DNA of 37,619 bases from assembly GCF_000519305.1 (NCBI RefSeq), contig NZ_JAFG01000014.1, positions 189 through 37,807 of the forward strand. The letters are read 5' to 3'. Below are positions 24,282 through 31,934 of the stretch, one piece after another. A program made the position numbers and the translations under genes. Source of the stretch: Mesorhizobium ciceri WSM4083 (GTDB lineage Bacteria > Pseudomonadota > Alphaproteobacteria > Rhizobiales > Rhizobiaceae). A model generated the notes under the pieces. That model was not told the origin of the DNA. It did no database searches and worked only from the letters and a program-made list of their open reading frames with translations. Every line of letters starts with the position of its first letter. The first letter of the stretch is position 1.

Positions 24282-25328
24282 TCATGACTTCGATCCCTGA
24301 GCCGGCGCGAGGTCCGTTTCGTGGGAACGCTGTCTCACCCTAATTTCAATTCGCCGTCTTGCCTTCACGTCACCAGTCTGCGCTCCGTTCGTCAGATGGT
24401 CCCCAGGCAGGATCAACTGCCCCCCCGACATCGGCAGGATCGTGAAACCATCCAGGTCGTGCATCTCGCTGAGTACACGGGTAACCGATATCGCACGCGC
24501 AAGTCCAAGGCCCGCATTGTCGGCGGGGCGAAGGGAACCAACCTCAATTTTGCCGGCCAAAACCGACTGCAGCCCCTTGTCCATATTCGATGACTCGCCG
24601 GACATTGCCTGCTCGTCCGTGTGACCGATCACTTCGATTACGTCGACACCGTATGATGTTGCGATGCCCGCAATCGTCTTCGAGAGATCGCGCAGCTTCG
24701 TTTTGAACCGACCGGAAAGCTCCGCGCTTCCTGTATCAAAGTTATAGCCATCGAGTTCGCTAAGACTGATGATCGGCGGCCAATCGTGTGGTTTTGCAGC
24801 CAAGACAGGCTGTTCGGCTTTCTTCAGCGCTTCCGAAAGGTCATTCGATGTCTTGCCAGCGCCGACATAGCCAAACTCCTTCAGCACCTTCATATGCTCG
24901 ATCATCACGTTGGCTTGCGCGGGGTCGACGTGATTGTCTGTAAGGATTTTGGTGACCCGGGCGTTTTTGGCCACTTCTTGGACCGTAAGGCCTGCCTTTT
25001 TGATCGTTTCCACGGCCTCTTTGGCCAGGACCAATTCACGCCATTCCTGGTCGGGCACATTGCCTCCCGTCGCCGGTTTTATCAATGCGTTCAGCTGGGC
25101 AAGCAGCCGCTTGTTTTCGTCGTCGAGCTTGCGAACCTTCTCCTCGACGGATTGGACAATCTTTTGCGCCTCCGCAGCCTCTTGCTCCTTCTTGTGTATG
25201 ATGGCGCCGGCTGCCAACAGAAGGCAGAACACCAAAAGCAGCATTGTCTCGGCCATCGTCAAGCCAAGGATCAGCCCGCGGCCATAGCCCTTGCGCTCGA
25301 AAGCGACTGATGTTCCGCCGTCGCTCAC
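24282..25328 (-). CDS. MotB/ZorB-like protein with OmpA domain (operon gene 4)
   Basis: Predicted peptidoglycan-binding stator partner of the preceding channel protein. The 348-residue product has one N-terminal membrane helix (about 18-42, LILGLTMAETMLLLVFCLLL), a coiled coil (about 45-75) and a C-terminal OmpA-like domain (about 195-340) with NFDTGSAEL, EVIGHTDEQA, NAGLGLARA and the arginine motif ARRRIEIRVR. In MotB and ZorB a membrane aspartate carries the ion; here the only acidic residue in the helix is Glu27 of TMAET. I chose GTG 25328, which overlaps the upstream stop as GTGA; TTG 25340 is a longer alternative. This arrangement of helix, coil and OmpA is that of ZorB. Confidence 0.82.
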   Translation of the reverse strand: MSDGGTSVAFERKGYGRGLILGLTMAETMLLLVFCLLLAAGAIIHKKEQEAAEAQKIVQSVEEKVRKLDDENKRLLAQLNALIKPATGGNVPDQEWRELVLAKEAVETIKKAGLTVQEVAKNARVTKILTDNHVDPAQANVMIEHMKVLKEFGYVGAGKTSNDLSEALKKAEQPVLAAKPHDWPPIISLSELDGYNFDTGSAELSGRFKTKLRDLSKTIAGIATSYGVDVIEVIGHTDEQAMSGESSNMDKGLQSVLAGKIEVGSLRPADNAGLGLARAISVTRVLSEMHDLDGFTILPMSGGQLILPGDHLTNGAQTGDVKARRRIEIRVRQRSHETDLAPAQGSKS

Positions 25329-26638
25329 CTGCCCCACCAACCGGATCTCCTCGGGGATTCAACCTTCTCTGTCTGGGGCGTGCCGCTCAAAGTTTCGAAG
25401 GAATCGTCGTGCGGGGTGTCGGAAATCTTGATTGGCGCCTCTTCGCCGACACTGGCGGGAGGCATCACCGGAGGCGTTGGGTCGATTGCTATTGGGCCGT
25501 TGGCGGAGTGGTTCGGGCGCGAGACCTGAAGACTCTTTTCCGCCAGCGTTGCAACGAGTTCACTGGTGTCCGTACTTTGCTTCTGCACTACCGCCGCAAG
25601 CGCCTCGGTCAATCGCTGCCCCGCCTGAACAGTCTCTGCGGTCTTCTCTGCCGCGGCTGCCGCCCGCTCCACGCCACTCGCCACCTTGGCGACTGCATCA
25701 GCCAGACCTGTCATACGCGCTTGCTGTTCCTGGGAGGCGGTCTCAGTCTTCACCGCATACTGCGCAACAGCGCTGCCCAGAAGCTTCACCATTGGCGCCA
25801 GGTCGTTCTTCAGTACCTCGTCCGGGACGACAACCTTCTCTAGTTTCATGGCTACGCTGTCGGCTTGCGCACCAAGCTTGCTCACCGACGAGGACATCGA
25901 GCCGTTGGCCTTGTCGAGCAAATCGGCGGCCGCCTCGACACGCTGCGCGATTGACGAGAATTGACTTTCGACCTGACCGAAGTTGTCCTTGAGCGCATCG
26001 CTCAGTTTGCCTGACGCCTCCTGGACCGGTTTGATGGATTCCATCGCAATCTTGTCGAGGGCGGATCTAATATGCTCGCCGTTCCGCTCGGCCTGAACGG
26101 CAATCTCCGCGAAGCCTTCTTCCAGCATCTGGTGGCTGACGCGACGAAAGTCGGCAAATTCCCTGGTCACGCTTTCCATCTCGGCTCTGACCCGCCGCGT
26201 CATATCTGCGAGTTCGTGCCTTGCCGTTCGCTCAATATCGGCAGGATCGCGTCGCATCTGATTGTAGAAAATTCTGAGCGCAATGCCGGTGATCGTCGAC
26301 GTAACAGCGATACCGAAGTTCCTGACGATGGTCTCGGTCGAGCCTTCCGAGCCAAACTGAAACAGCGAGACCCCGAGGCTCGTTAGAGTGAACAGGAAGC
26401 CCATGTAATAGAGGTTGTCGCCGGTCTGCTCGTCGTGCAGCCTAAGCTTCCCCGTGAAGACCGATACACCCAAATAGAAGAACATCAGGCAAACCGGTAT
26501 GCCCGACCCCACTATTGGGTTCACACCCGACAGCTTGGCAATGGCGATGAAGATGCAGCCGCCAAAGGTCAGCGCCGCAAATACAACGAGCGGAAAGCCC
26601 GGATGGCCCAACAGGGCATTGTCGCGCTTCCTGGCCAT
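25325..26638 (-). CDS. MotA/ZorA-like membrane protein with long tail (operon gene 3)
   Basis: Predicted ion-channel subunit. The 437-residue product has four membrane helices (about 13-35, 42-62, 76-95 and 104-124); the last, FGIAVTSTITGIALRIF, resembles the pore helix of MotA/ExbB proteins. A long tail at about 130-390 is rich in heptads (SRPDIE-type charged segments, VESQFSSIAQRVEAAADLLD) and should reach into the cytoplasm, as the ZorA tail does. The final 60 residues are proline-rich and end SGWWGR. The start at ATG 26638 overlaps the upstream stop as TGATG; an upstream start at 26698 would overlap the neighbour by 61 bases and is less likely. Similarity to ZorA is in plan and not checked by alignment. 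Confidence 0.78.
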   Translation of the reverse strand: MARKRDNALLGHPGFPLVVFAALTFGGCIFIAIAKLSGVNPIVGSGIPVCLMFFYLGVSVFTGKLRLHDEQTGDNLYYMGFLFTLTSLGVSLFQFGSEGSTETIVRNFGIAVTSTITGIALRIFYNQMRRDPADIERTARHELADMTRRVRAEMESVTREFADFRRVSHQMLEEGFAEIAVQAERNGEHIRSALDKIAMESIKPVQEASGKLSDALKDNFGQVESQFSSIAQRVEAAADLLDKANGSMSSSVSKLGAQADSVAMKLEKVVVPDEVLKNDLAPMVKLLGSAVAQYAVKTETASQEQQARMTGLADAVAKVASGVERAAAAAEKTAETVQAGQRLTEALAAVVQKQSTDTSELVATLAEKSLQVSRPNHSANGPIAIDPTPPVMPPASVGEEAPIKISDTPHDDSFETLSGTPQTEKVESPRRSGWWGR

Positions 26639-27456
26639 CAGTTTAACCCCTCTAAGCCAACCAGCTTCTCGAATTCTCCGTGATGGTTCTGGACCCATTG
26701 AGTCCAGAACTCGGCCTGGTCGAGCGACTTGAATGGCTTCTTTGCCCGGTCGATGTAGAGAATTGTGACGCTCACCCCGTCGAGCGAGGTGCCATAGGTC
26801 CGATCGGCAGCGCTTGCGAGGTACTTCTGGTAGTCGAGCCCCGATCGATACTGCGAATAAAGCGCCGTATGCTCGATCATGTCTGACGCAACCACCAAAC
26901 GCTTTGCACTGTCCTGTTTGGCGAGGCCGCTATCGAAGAGCGACAGTTTGATCTTCTGGATGCCGGCCATGATTGGAGACTGGCTTGCTGAGTCACCATT
27001 CGGAATTTGGTCAGGGAGTTTGCTCAAAGGATCACCAAAGGCGTCCTCCCACTTCTTCTGGCGTCGCGCCGGATTGTTCGTCCAACTGTCCACCGTTGAC
27101 CCATCGCCCGGATTGCATCCATCGAACATCACTGTCAGGTCGCCGGGGGCAGAGTTCAGAGTGTAAATCCTCACATAGCCGCCGGACTCTACCTTTCCGA
27201 TGGTTTTGCGGAACTCATTCTTCAGATCGGTCATCGTCGTTGCCGAAATCGGATCCGTGGCGTCGATGAGAACCGCCGTAAGACTGGTTGGCCCGCCCAA
27301 CGGGCAATTCGTGCTGGCGTCGATCTGACCCTTACCCGATCTTGACCAGATCCAGGCAAAGCCACCCAACATCGCGATGGACAGGATGCCAAGGAGGACA
27401 GCCGCGAAGATCGTGCCTGCTTGGCCCGTCTTGCGTCTGCGAGACCGCCTAGCCAT
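26638..27456 (-). CDS. Membrane-anchored von Willebrand A-like protein (operon gene 2)
   Basis: The 272-residue product starts MARRSRRRK, then has one membrane helix (about 14-37) and a soluble domain that should face the periplasm. The domain has the alternating pattern of a von Willebrand A fold. LTAVLIDATDPIS (about 57-69) stands where the metal site DxSxS lies, in a changed form (D-A-T-D), and KRLVVASDMIEHT (about 185-197) looks like the later metal-site strand. Its start overlaps the stop of the upstream gene by eight bases, and its stop overlaps the start of the next (TGATG). A role as a sensor or assembly factor for the channel complex is inference. Confidence 0.7.
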   Translation of the reverse strand: MARRSRRRKTGQAGTIFAAVLLGILSIAMLGGFAWIWSRSGKGQIDASTNCPLGGPTSLTAVLIDATDPISATTMTDLKNEFRKTIGKVESGGYVRIYTLNSAPGDLTVMFDGCNPGDGSTVDSWTNNPARRQKKWEDAFGDPLSKLPDQIPNGDSASQSPIMAGIQKIKLSLFDSGLAKQDSAKRLVVASDMIEHTALYSQYRSGLDYQKYLASAADRTYGTSLDGVSVTILYIDRAKKPFKSLDQAEFWTQWVQNHHGEFEKLVGLEGLN

Positions 27457-28888
27457 TCACGTTGTCCGGATGGAGCTTGTCGAGGTCGCGGTACTGCTCA
27501 ATCCCCCGCTCGCATTCCTGACCGATGAGGCGGACCTGAGCGTTGAGCTCGTCCTGCGCCTCGCGGATCGATGCGCCGACGTCACCCTCGCTCCACTCCC
27601 CGTCACCCGAAATATGCGGTTTTATGGGGTCGAGTTTGTAAGCCGCCCCGAAATGCTTGGGGGCAGGCTCGGTCCTGGCCTGGATATTTGCTTCCCTGTA
27701 CTTTGATAGAAGTTGGTTACAGGCTCGCTCCAACTGGTCCTGATGCTGCGCAAAAAGCGCTAGAAGCCTCGAGCGATGATCGACAATCGCGCGGTGCTCC
27801 CTACGGCGGCTGCCAAGTTCCTTGACGATCTCCTCAACCTTTTCGTTGTGGTCGTCGCGAACGTCTTGAAGCTCCTCAATCAGTTCCCTCTTGCGATCGA
27901 TATAGTCCTCGCGCCTGGCGACCAGCCGATTTTCGACGCCAGCGTACCCGGGATAAGGATCGAACACGAACCAGCCGTCGATAAACGCGAAAATCGAGAA
28001 CATGAGGCCGATGGCGAAGAGCAACCATGACTTCACGTCTGTGAGGCCCGCTGGATTCGCGATCATATTGCGAATGACCTCTGTGCCGGCACCATCCGCG
28101 AGCGAGCCACTCACCTCTCGATAGTGCGCCAATGCGAGGTTTATGGTGACGGCCAGGGCGACGTAAAAAATGATCGATGCTATCCCCACCAGCTTTCCTA
28201 GCACCGCCCGGTGGGTGACCAGGCGAGCGCAGAAAACCGACAGTAGCAAGGCAGCGCCGATGTTGATGAAGGAGAATGCCGCGGCCTCGAGAATACCGCC
28301 AAACAGACCCTGCTCGTTACCCTTGGCAAGGAAACTGCCGTTCATTGCGGTCTCGATAAGAAACAGAAACAGCAAAAGCGAGAGCCTAAAGACGTGAGCC
28401 GCCCCGTGCTGAACCCGCGCGGCACGAACCAATCCGTGCTTTCCCTTAAACCAAGCGTGCTCTTTCTCTGCGTCGTTGAGAGCCCTTCTCAGTCCGTGGA
28501 GTTCGTCCAGACCGACGGCTACAGAAGCTTTGAAGTCCGACACGCTGGCTGCGTTCGCCTGGCGGATCAGACCGAACTGTTCTTCGAAATCCAGACCGGC
28601 GAGGCGCCCGCCGAGAAGCTGCAAACTGTCCTCGAGAGTATGATAGGAAGCCTTCTTCTCGTCCTCGACTCGTTCGATGATGGCATGTTCGACATCATCG
28701 AGATTCTTGGCGGTCTTTGGCGGCTGGTTCGCCTCGCCACGTTCCTTCCCGCGACCAGCGAGATCCATATCGCGATCAATCTTTGCGACGTCTAAGCTAC
28801 TGAAAAGCTGGGTACTCGCACGAAAATCATGGTTGGACTCGCGCAGAGACTCGCGCAACCTATTTAGTTTTTCGAATTTAGAACCCAC
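27449..28888 (-). CDS. Four-helix membrane protein with coiled coils (operon gene 1)
   Basis: Unrecognised family. The 479-residue product has a charged N-terminal region with predicted coiled coil (about 60-150), four membrane helices (about 166-186, 200-224, 232-254 and 287-307), then a second coiled coil (about 320-400, rich in R, E, D and K: RELIEELQDVRDDHNEK) and a C-terminal acidic region. It looks like a scaffold or sensor rather than an enzyme. The start is GTG 28888 without a clear ribosome site; another start within the first 40 codons is possible. It is the first gene of the operon, so the promoter should lie in 28889-29100. Confidence 0.7.
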   Translation of the reverse strand: MGSKFEKLNRLRESLRESNHDFRASTQLFSSLDVAKIDRDMDLAGRGKERGEANQPPKTAKNLDDVEHAIIERVEDEKKASYHTLEDSLQLLGGRLAGLDFEEQFGLIRQANAASVSDFKASVAVGLDELHGLRRALNDAEKEHAWFKGKHGLVRAARVQHGAAHVFRLSLLLFLFLIETAMNGSFLAKGNEQGLFGGILEAAAFSFINIGAALLLSVFCARLVTHRAVLGKLVGIASIIFYVALAVTINLALAHYREVSGSLADGAGTEVIRNMIANPAGLTDVKSWLLFAIGLMFSIFAFIDGWFVFDPYPGYAGVENRLVARREDYIDRKRELIEELQDVRDDHNEKVEEIVKELGSRRREHRAIVDHRSRLLALFAQHQDQLERACNQLLSKYREANIQARTEPAPKHFGAAYKLDPIKPHISGDGEWSEGDVGASIREAQDELNAQVRLIGQECERGIEQYRDLDKLHPDNVNG

Positions 28889-29386
28889 GCCCTACTACCC
28901 AACCCTGTATAGCCCGCAGCATAGTGCTTCTATGCACAGTGGAAGCAAAGGGCAACAGCGCATCCACAAATGTCCACTTGGTTGTCACGGGTGTGACTTG
29001 TCGCCGTGCCCTTTTGACGGTTCACGCCCCCTTGTTGCCCGCGACTGCCAAAGTTGCGGATAATGTGAAGCTCGGCCACCGAAGCAACTGGGACGATGGG
29101 ACCAGCGATCCGAGGGTCAGGGTTTAGGCATGGCCGCGGCTCCCGTCGAGCGACGACGTCCAGCTTTAGGCGCGGTCAAGCCGCGAATGGAAGGAGCACC
29201 GAGCCTTGTCCCTGTGGTGAGCGGCGGAGTCCCGGGTATTATTGCGCACCGCCGCGTGAAGCCCCGCTTTTCCATCTGACTCACTGGATGCTGATCCAGT
29301 TTTCGTTGTTGCAATTACCGAGCCTCAATCGAGCCTAAAGCGTCACGCGCTCAGATGAAGCCCATTGGAAGGTTGGCATCGATCCC
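28889..29386. other. Upstream region of the five-gene operon
   Basis: No gene seen. It should hold the operon promoter, but I cannot identify -35 and -10 boxes with confidence. Composition shifts from mixed to GC-rich along it. Confidence 0.35.
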
Positions 29387-29455
29387 ATCTGGAAAGGATC
29401 GGCCAAATGAGCGATGATCCCTGATCAGCCTGCCAGATCGCACGCTGATCAGCCT
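29387..29455 (+). pseudogene. Short 3'-end relic of an IS256-family transposase
   Basis: GGCCAAATGAGCGATGATCC followed by TGATCAGCCTGCCA encodes, after one missing base, the family ending M-S-D-D-P-L-I-S-L-P. The same sequence with small differences is at 15441-15475, in the same orientation. It is only a few dozen bases long and inactive. Confidence 0.6.
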
Positions 29456-29820
29456 GGCCAATGCTAGAGAGCACGGCGACCAGTGCTGCCAACTACACCA
29501 TGCCGAGGGGCACGACATATGGATGCTTCGAGAGTCATCGGGAATCGAACCCATCCACAGAAATATTTTGTTGGTATTTCCGTTGGTAGTCCTTGCCACG
29601 GCGTGGCCGTAGTTGTTTGAAAATAAAGTTAGATTTCCTTCACTTGGATTCCGCCTCTGGGCACCATTCTCCCAAGGTCCGTTCTGGACACCCCGTCGCG
29701 CCGCCGCCCACATTTGCCAAGTGGAATCACTTTGCGCACATTAGCCCGCCGGCGGATTTAATTTGCTTGGCCACCCCTCAACCCTAGGGCAAACTGCCTG
29801 CCGGGGCGTCAGGAGGAGAA
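29456..29820. other. Probable edge of the mobile region, with tRNA-like scraps
   Basis: No protein gene. On the minus strand GGTGTAGTTGGCAGCAC (29485-29501) resembles a tRNA D-arm, and GGGTTCGATTCCC (29540-29552) resembles a T-arm. Their order is wrong for one tRNA, and no acceptor or anticodon stem can be completed. They may be remnants of tRNA ends used as attachment sites, or chance. Confidence 0.25.
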
Positions 29821-30261
29821 ATGAGAGCACGCGCAGCAACGCTTGGGGATCTGGAGGATGTCTTTCGCGGTCTGTCCAAGCGGATGTCGGACGAATATGT
29901 GGCGGCCGGCAAGGACAGCAAGATCGCCTACGACAATCTGATGATGAATTTGAAGGAGGGCCGCGCGCACGCGCTTGTCGAGGGCGACAAGGCCGTGGCA
30001 ATTATCGCCTGGCATGAGAACAGCGACGCCGCCGACACGCTGTTCGCCGCACGGGAGGACTTCTTCCGTGCCGCGACCGTTCGCTTCTGCAAGCGGCATA
30101 TCAAGCACATCCAGGCGCTCGCCGGCAACCTCGCCATCCACTCGCGCAGCTGGCTCCAGGGGCCTGATGTCGCAAGATGGTTCGGCGTTATCGGCTATGT
30201 CGAGCGCGGCCGGGAGAACGGCGCCACTTTGTTCGAGCTGCCGCCGGCTCGCATCGGCTAG
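29821..30261 (+). CDS. GNAT-like hypothetical protein
   Basis: The 146-residue product starts MRARAATLGDLEDVFRGLS, which resembles the first strand and helix of GNAT N-acetyltransferases. The later part (AVAIIAWHENSD, about 58-69, and HIQALAGNLAIHSRSWLQG) is less typical, and the acetyl-CoA loop R/Q-x-x-G-x-G/A is not evident. It could be a phage-type or degenerate GNAT protein. The ribosome site AGGAGGAG lies just before ATG 29821. It is the first of the compact, high-GC genes. Confidence 0.75.
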   Translation: MRARAATLGDLEDVFRGLSKRMSDEYVAAGKDSKIAYDNLMMNLKEGRAHALVEGDKAVAIIAWHENSDAADTLFAAREDFFRAATVRFCKRHIKHIQALAGNLAIHSRSWLQGPDVARWFGVIGYVERGRENGATLFELPPARIG

Positions 30262-30489
30262 GGAACGCTGGGCTGGTGAATATCCCTTGCCGCAAACACC
30301 GCCACCCCCTCGCCATCGCCCGCACAGGTTCGTCGATGCGGGTCACCGTCTTCGGCTCCAGGCGCCCTTGCTCGGCGGCCTTTTGAACCGCCTTGGCAAG
30401 CGGCTTGCGCCAGGCGCCGATTGGCGGGATGTTATGGGAGGGCAACCGGGGGGCAAACCGGCACGCCGAGACAGATATGGCTGCTGGAA
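30262..30489. other. Spacer with an unrecognised minus-strand frame
   Basis: The minus strand over 30262-30440 reads PIGAWRKPLAKAVQKAAEQG and RLEPKTVTRIDEPVRAM, which looks coding but has no start of its own and no family I know. It may be a gene remnant. Confidence 0.3.
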
Positions 30490-30978
30490 ATGTCACGAGC
30501 TTGCTTCGCCTTTCTTGCCTTTGTTGCCTTGTTGAGGCCCGTAGAGGCAGGCGAGTGGACGTCTCATCTGCTTGACCGCTCAAGCCTGGCAACCGCCTAT
30601 TTTCGCCAAGCGGATCTTGTGACCGCATACGCGACGGCAATGGCGCGCTTCCGTCTGCAGCTCGCAGGGCGAGCCGGCGAAACCAACCTTGCGGCCCCTC
30701 TCGAACCACTGCTTTTGCGGGCGGAATTCCGTGCGCGGACATGGCGCTCGGCGGACGGCAGCCTGTTGCAGGGCTTCGCCGGCAAGGGCGGCTTCCGGCT
30801 GACTATCGGGAACTGCCTGGTGCGCATCTGCGCTGCCAGAGAATGCAGCGATGCCGGGTGGCCGGTTTACGCCTGCAGCGACGGAGGCAAGCGCAAGATG
30901 TCCGTCACGGATTTTGTGACGGCAAACTTCGGCGGCGTCTCCTATCGCCGATTGAGCGCCTCCCCTTTACAGGAATGA
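30490..30978 (+). CDS. Secreted hypothetical protein
   Basis: The 162-residue product has an N-terminal signal peptide (about 1-20, MSRACFAFLAFVALLRPVEA) and a small soluble domain with four cysteines near the middle (GNCLVRICAARECS and VYACSDGGK, about 107-133), which could form disulfides in the periplasm. No known family. I chose ATG 30490, which gives the signal peptide at the start; the frame is open to 30421. It converges on the esterase gene. Confidence 0.65.
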   Translation: MSRACFAFLAFVALLRPVEAGEWTSHLLDRSSLATAYFRQADLVTAYATAMARFRLQLAGRAGETNLAAPLEPLLLRAEFRARTWRSADGSLLQGFAGKGGFRLTIGNCLVRICAARECSDAGWPVYACSDGGKRKMSVTDFVTANFGGVSYRRLSASPLQE

Positions 30979-31011
30979 CAGCGCGAGGCGCCGATCGCCT
31001 TGCTGCGGCGT

Positions 31012-31911
31012 TCAGCAAAGGGCGGTATCCTTCCGCACCGCAAACGCCGCCTGTACCGCGCGATTGACCGTGACCGGCAGGATCGACATGTGGTTTTCCC
31101 CGGCATGCAGTTCGAAGCTGGCGCACATGCCCGGGACGGCATCGAGACGCTCCGCCATCGCCCGCGCCAATGCGTCGGTGCGTGTCACCTTCTTCTGCTG
31201 CAGGCGCTTTTCCTCGTCCTCGGCGCCAATCTGGAACGGCGCCAGCTTCTCGGTCTCGTATTCGCCGGCCGACAGGATCATGGTCGCCGCCAAACCATCG
31301 GGAACGGCGGCCTCGAAGGTTTCGAGGAAGCGGTCGATGGCCCGCTCTTCCCAATAGATGGCGGGGCTCGCCGCGATCCAGGTCTGAAAGGAAGAAGGCC
31401 GCGTGAACAGGGCGTAGAGCGCAAACAGGCCACCGAAGGAATGGCCGTAAAGCGTCTGGCGGCTAGCATCGACCGTGACCCGACTGGCAACCCACGGCTT
31501 CAGCTCGTCCTCGATGAAGGCAAGGAATTGCCCTGCCCCACCGGTCCGGACTTCGGGCGTGCCCTCGTAGAAGGGCGGATAGGTCTTGCCCGGCGGCGGG
31601 CCGAGATCCCAGGATCGGCGCAGCGGGTCGTACGCGCCGTCGACGGGATAGCCGATGGCGACGATGACGCCCCAGCCGACATTGGTGCCCGTGGGATAGA
31701 AGGCCTGCGCGCGCATGGCGTCGACCGCCGTGCCGATGACGGCGTTGCCGTCGGTCATGTAGAGGACCGGCCAGCCGGCCTCGGGCACCGCCCCGGACGG
31801 CACATGCAGGAATATCCGCCAGGGGGCGCCGCCCTGCGCCGGGACAAGATCGTGGACCGTCGTGTTGGCGATCAGGGCTGGCGTCGCGTTGGACATGGAT
31901 ATCTTGGACAT
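31012..31911 (-). CDS. Siderophore esterase-like alpha/beta hydrolase
   Basis: Predicted IroE/Fes-family serine esterase of 299 residues that would hydrolyse ferric siderophores to release iron. The nucleophile elbow YGHSFGGLFALY is at about 152-163 and the catalytic histidine is probably in HAGENHMSIL near 273. WPVLYMTDGNAVIG (about 45-58) is the usual strand with the oxyanion region. No signal peptide is seen, so it should act in the cytoplasm. The start is ATG 31911, with GGAG eight bases upstream; ATG 31896 follows in the same frame because of a 15-base duplication. It is the third gene of the fhuD-fhuB cluster, starting 24 bases after the fhuB stop. Confidence 0.88.
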   Translation of the reverse strand: MSKISMSNATPALIANTTVHDLVPAQGGAPWRIFLHVPSGAVPEAGWPVLYMTDGNAVIGTAVDAMRAQAFYPTGTNVGWGVIVAIGYPVDGAYDPLRRSWDLGPPPGKTYPPFYEGTPEVRTGGAGQFLAFIEDELKPWVASRVTVDASRQTLYGHSFGGLFALYALFTRPSSFQTWIAASPAIYWEERAIDRFLETFEAAVPDGLAATMILSAGEYETEKLAPFQIGAEDEEKRLQQKKVTRTDALARAMAERLDAVPGMCASFELHAGENHMSILPVTVNRAVQAAFAVRKDTALC

Positions 31912-31924
31912 GGATATCTCCAGG
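31895..31924 (-). repeat. 15-base tandem duplication over the esterase start
   Basis: On the minus strand ATATCCATGTCCAAG is followed by ATATCCATGTCCAAC. Each copy holds an in-frame ATG, so the protein gains five residues (MSKIS) at its N-terminus and has two possible starts. Confidence 0.85.
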
Positions 31925-31934
31925 GGCAAAACGG

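Noticed and set aside
26638..26698. Longer start for the MotA/ZorA-like protein at 26698
   Set aside because: It would overlap the upstream gene by 61 bases, while ATG 26638 forms the TGATG junction seen at other coupled genes.
15498..28888. Canonical Zorya system
   Set aside because: Channel and OmpA proteins resemble ZorA and ZorB, but no ZorC, ZorD, ZorE, ZorF or ZorG was recognised, so the name is not justified.
29482..29555. A complete tRNA gene
   Set aside because: The D-arm-like and T-arm-like pieces are in the wrong order for one tRNA, and no acceptor or anticodon stem can be drawn.
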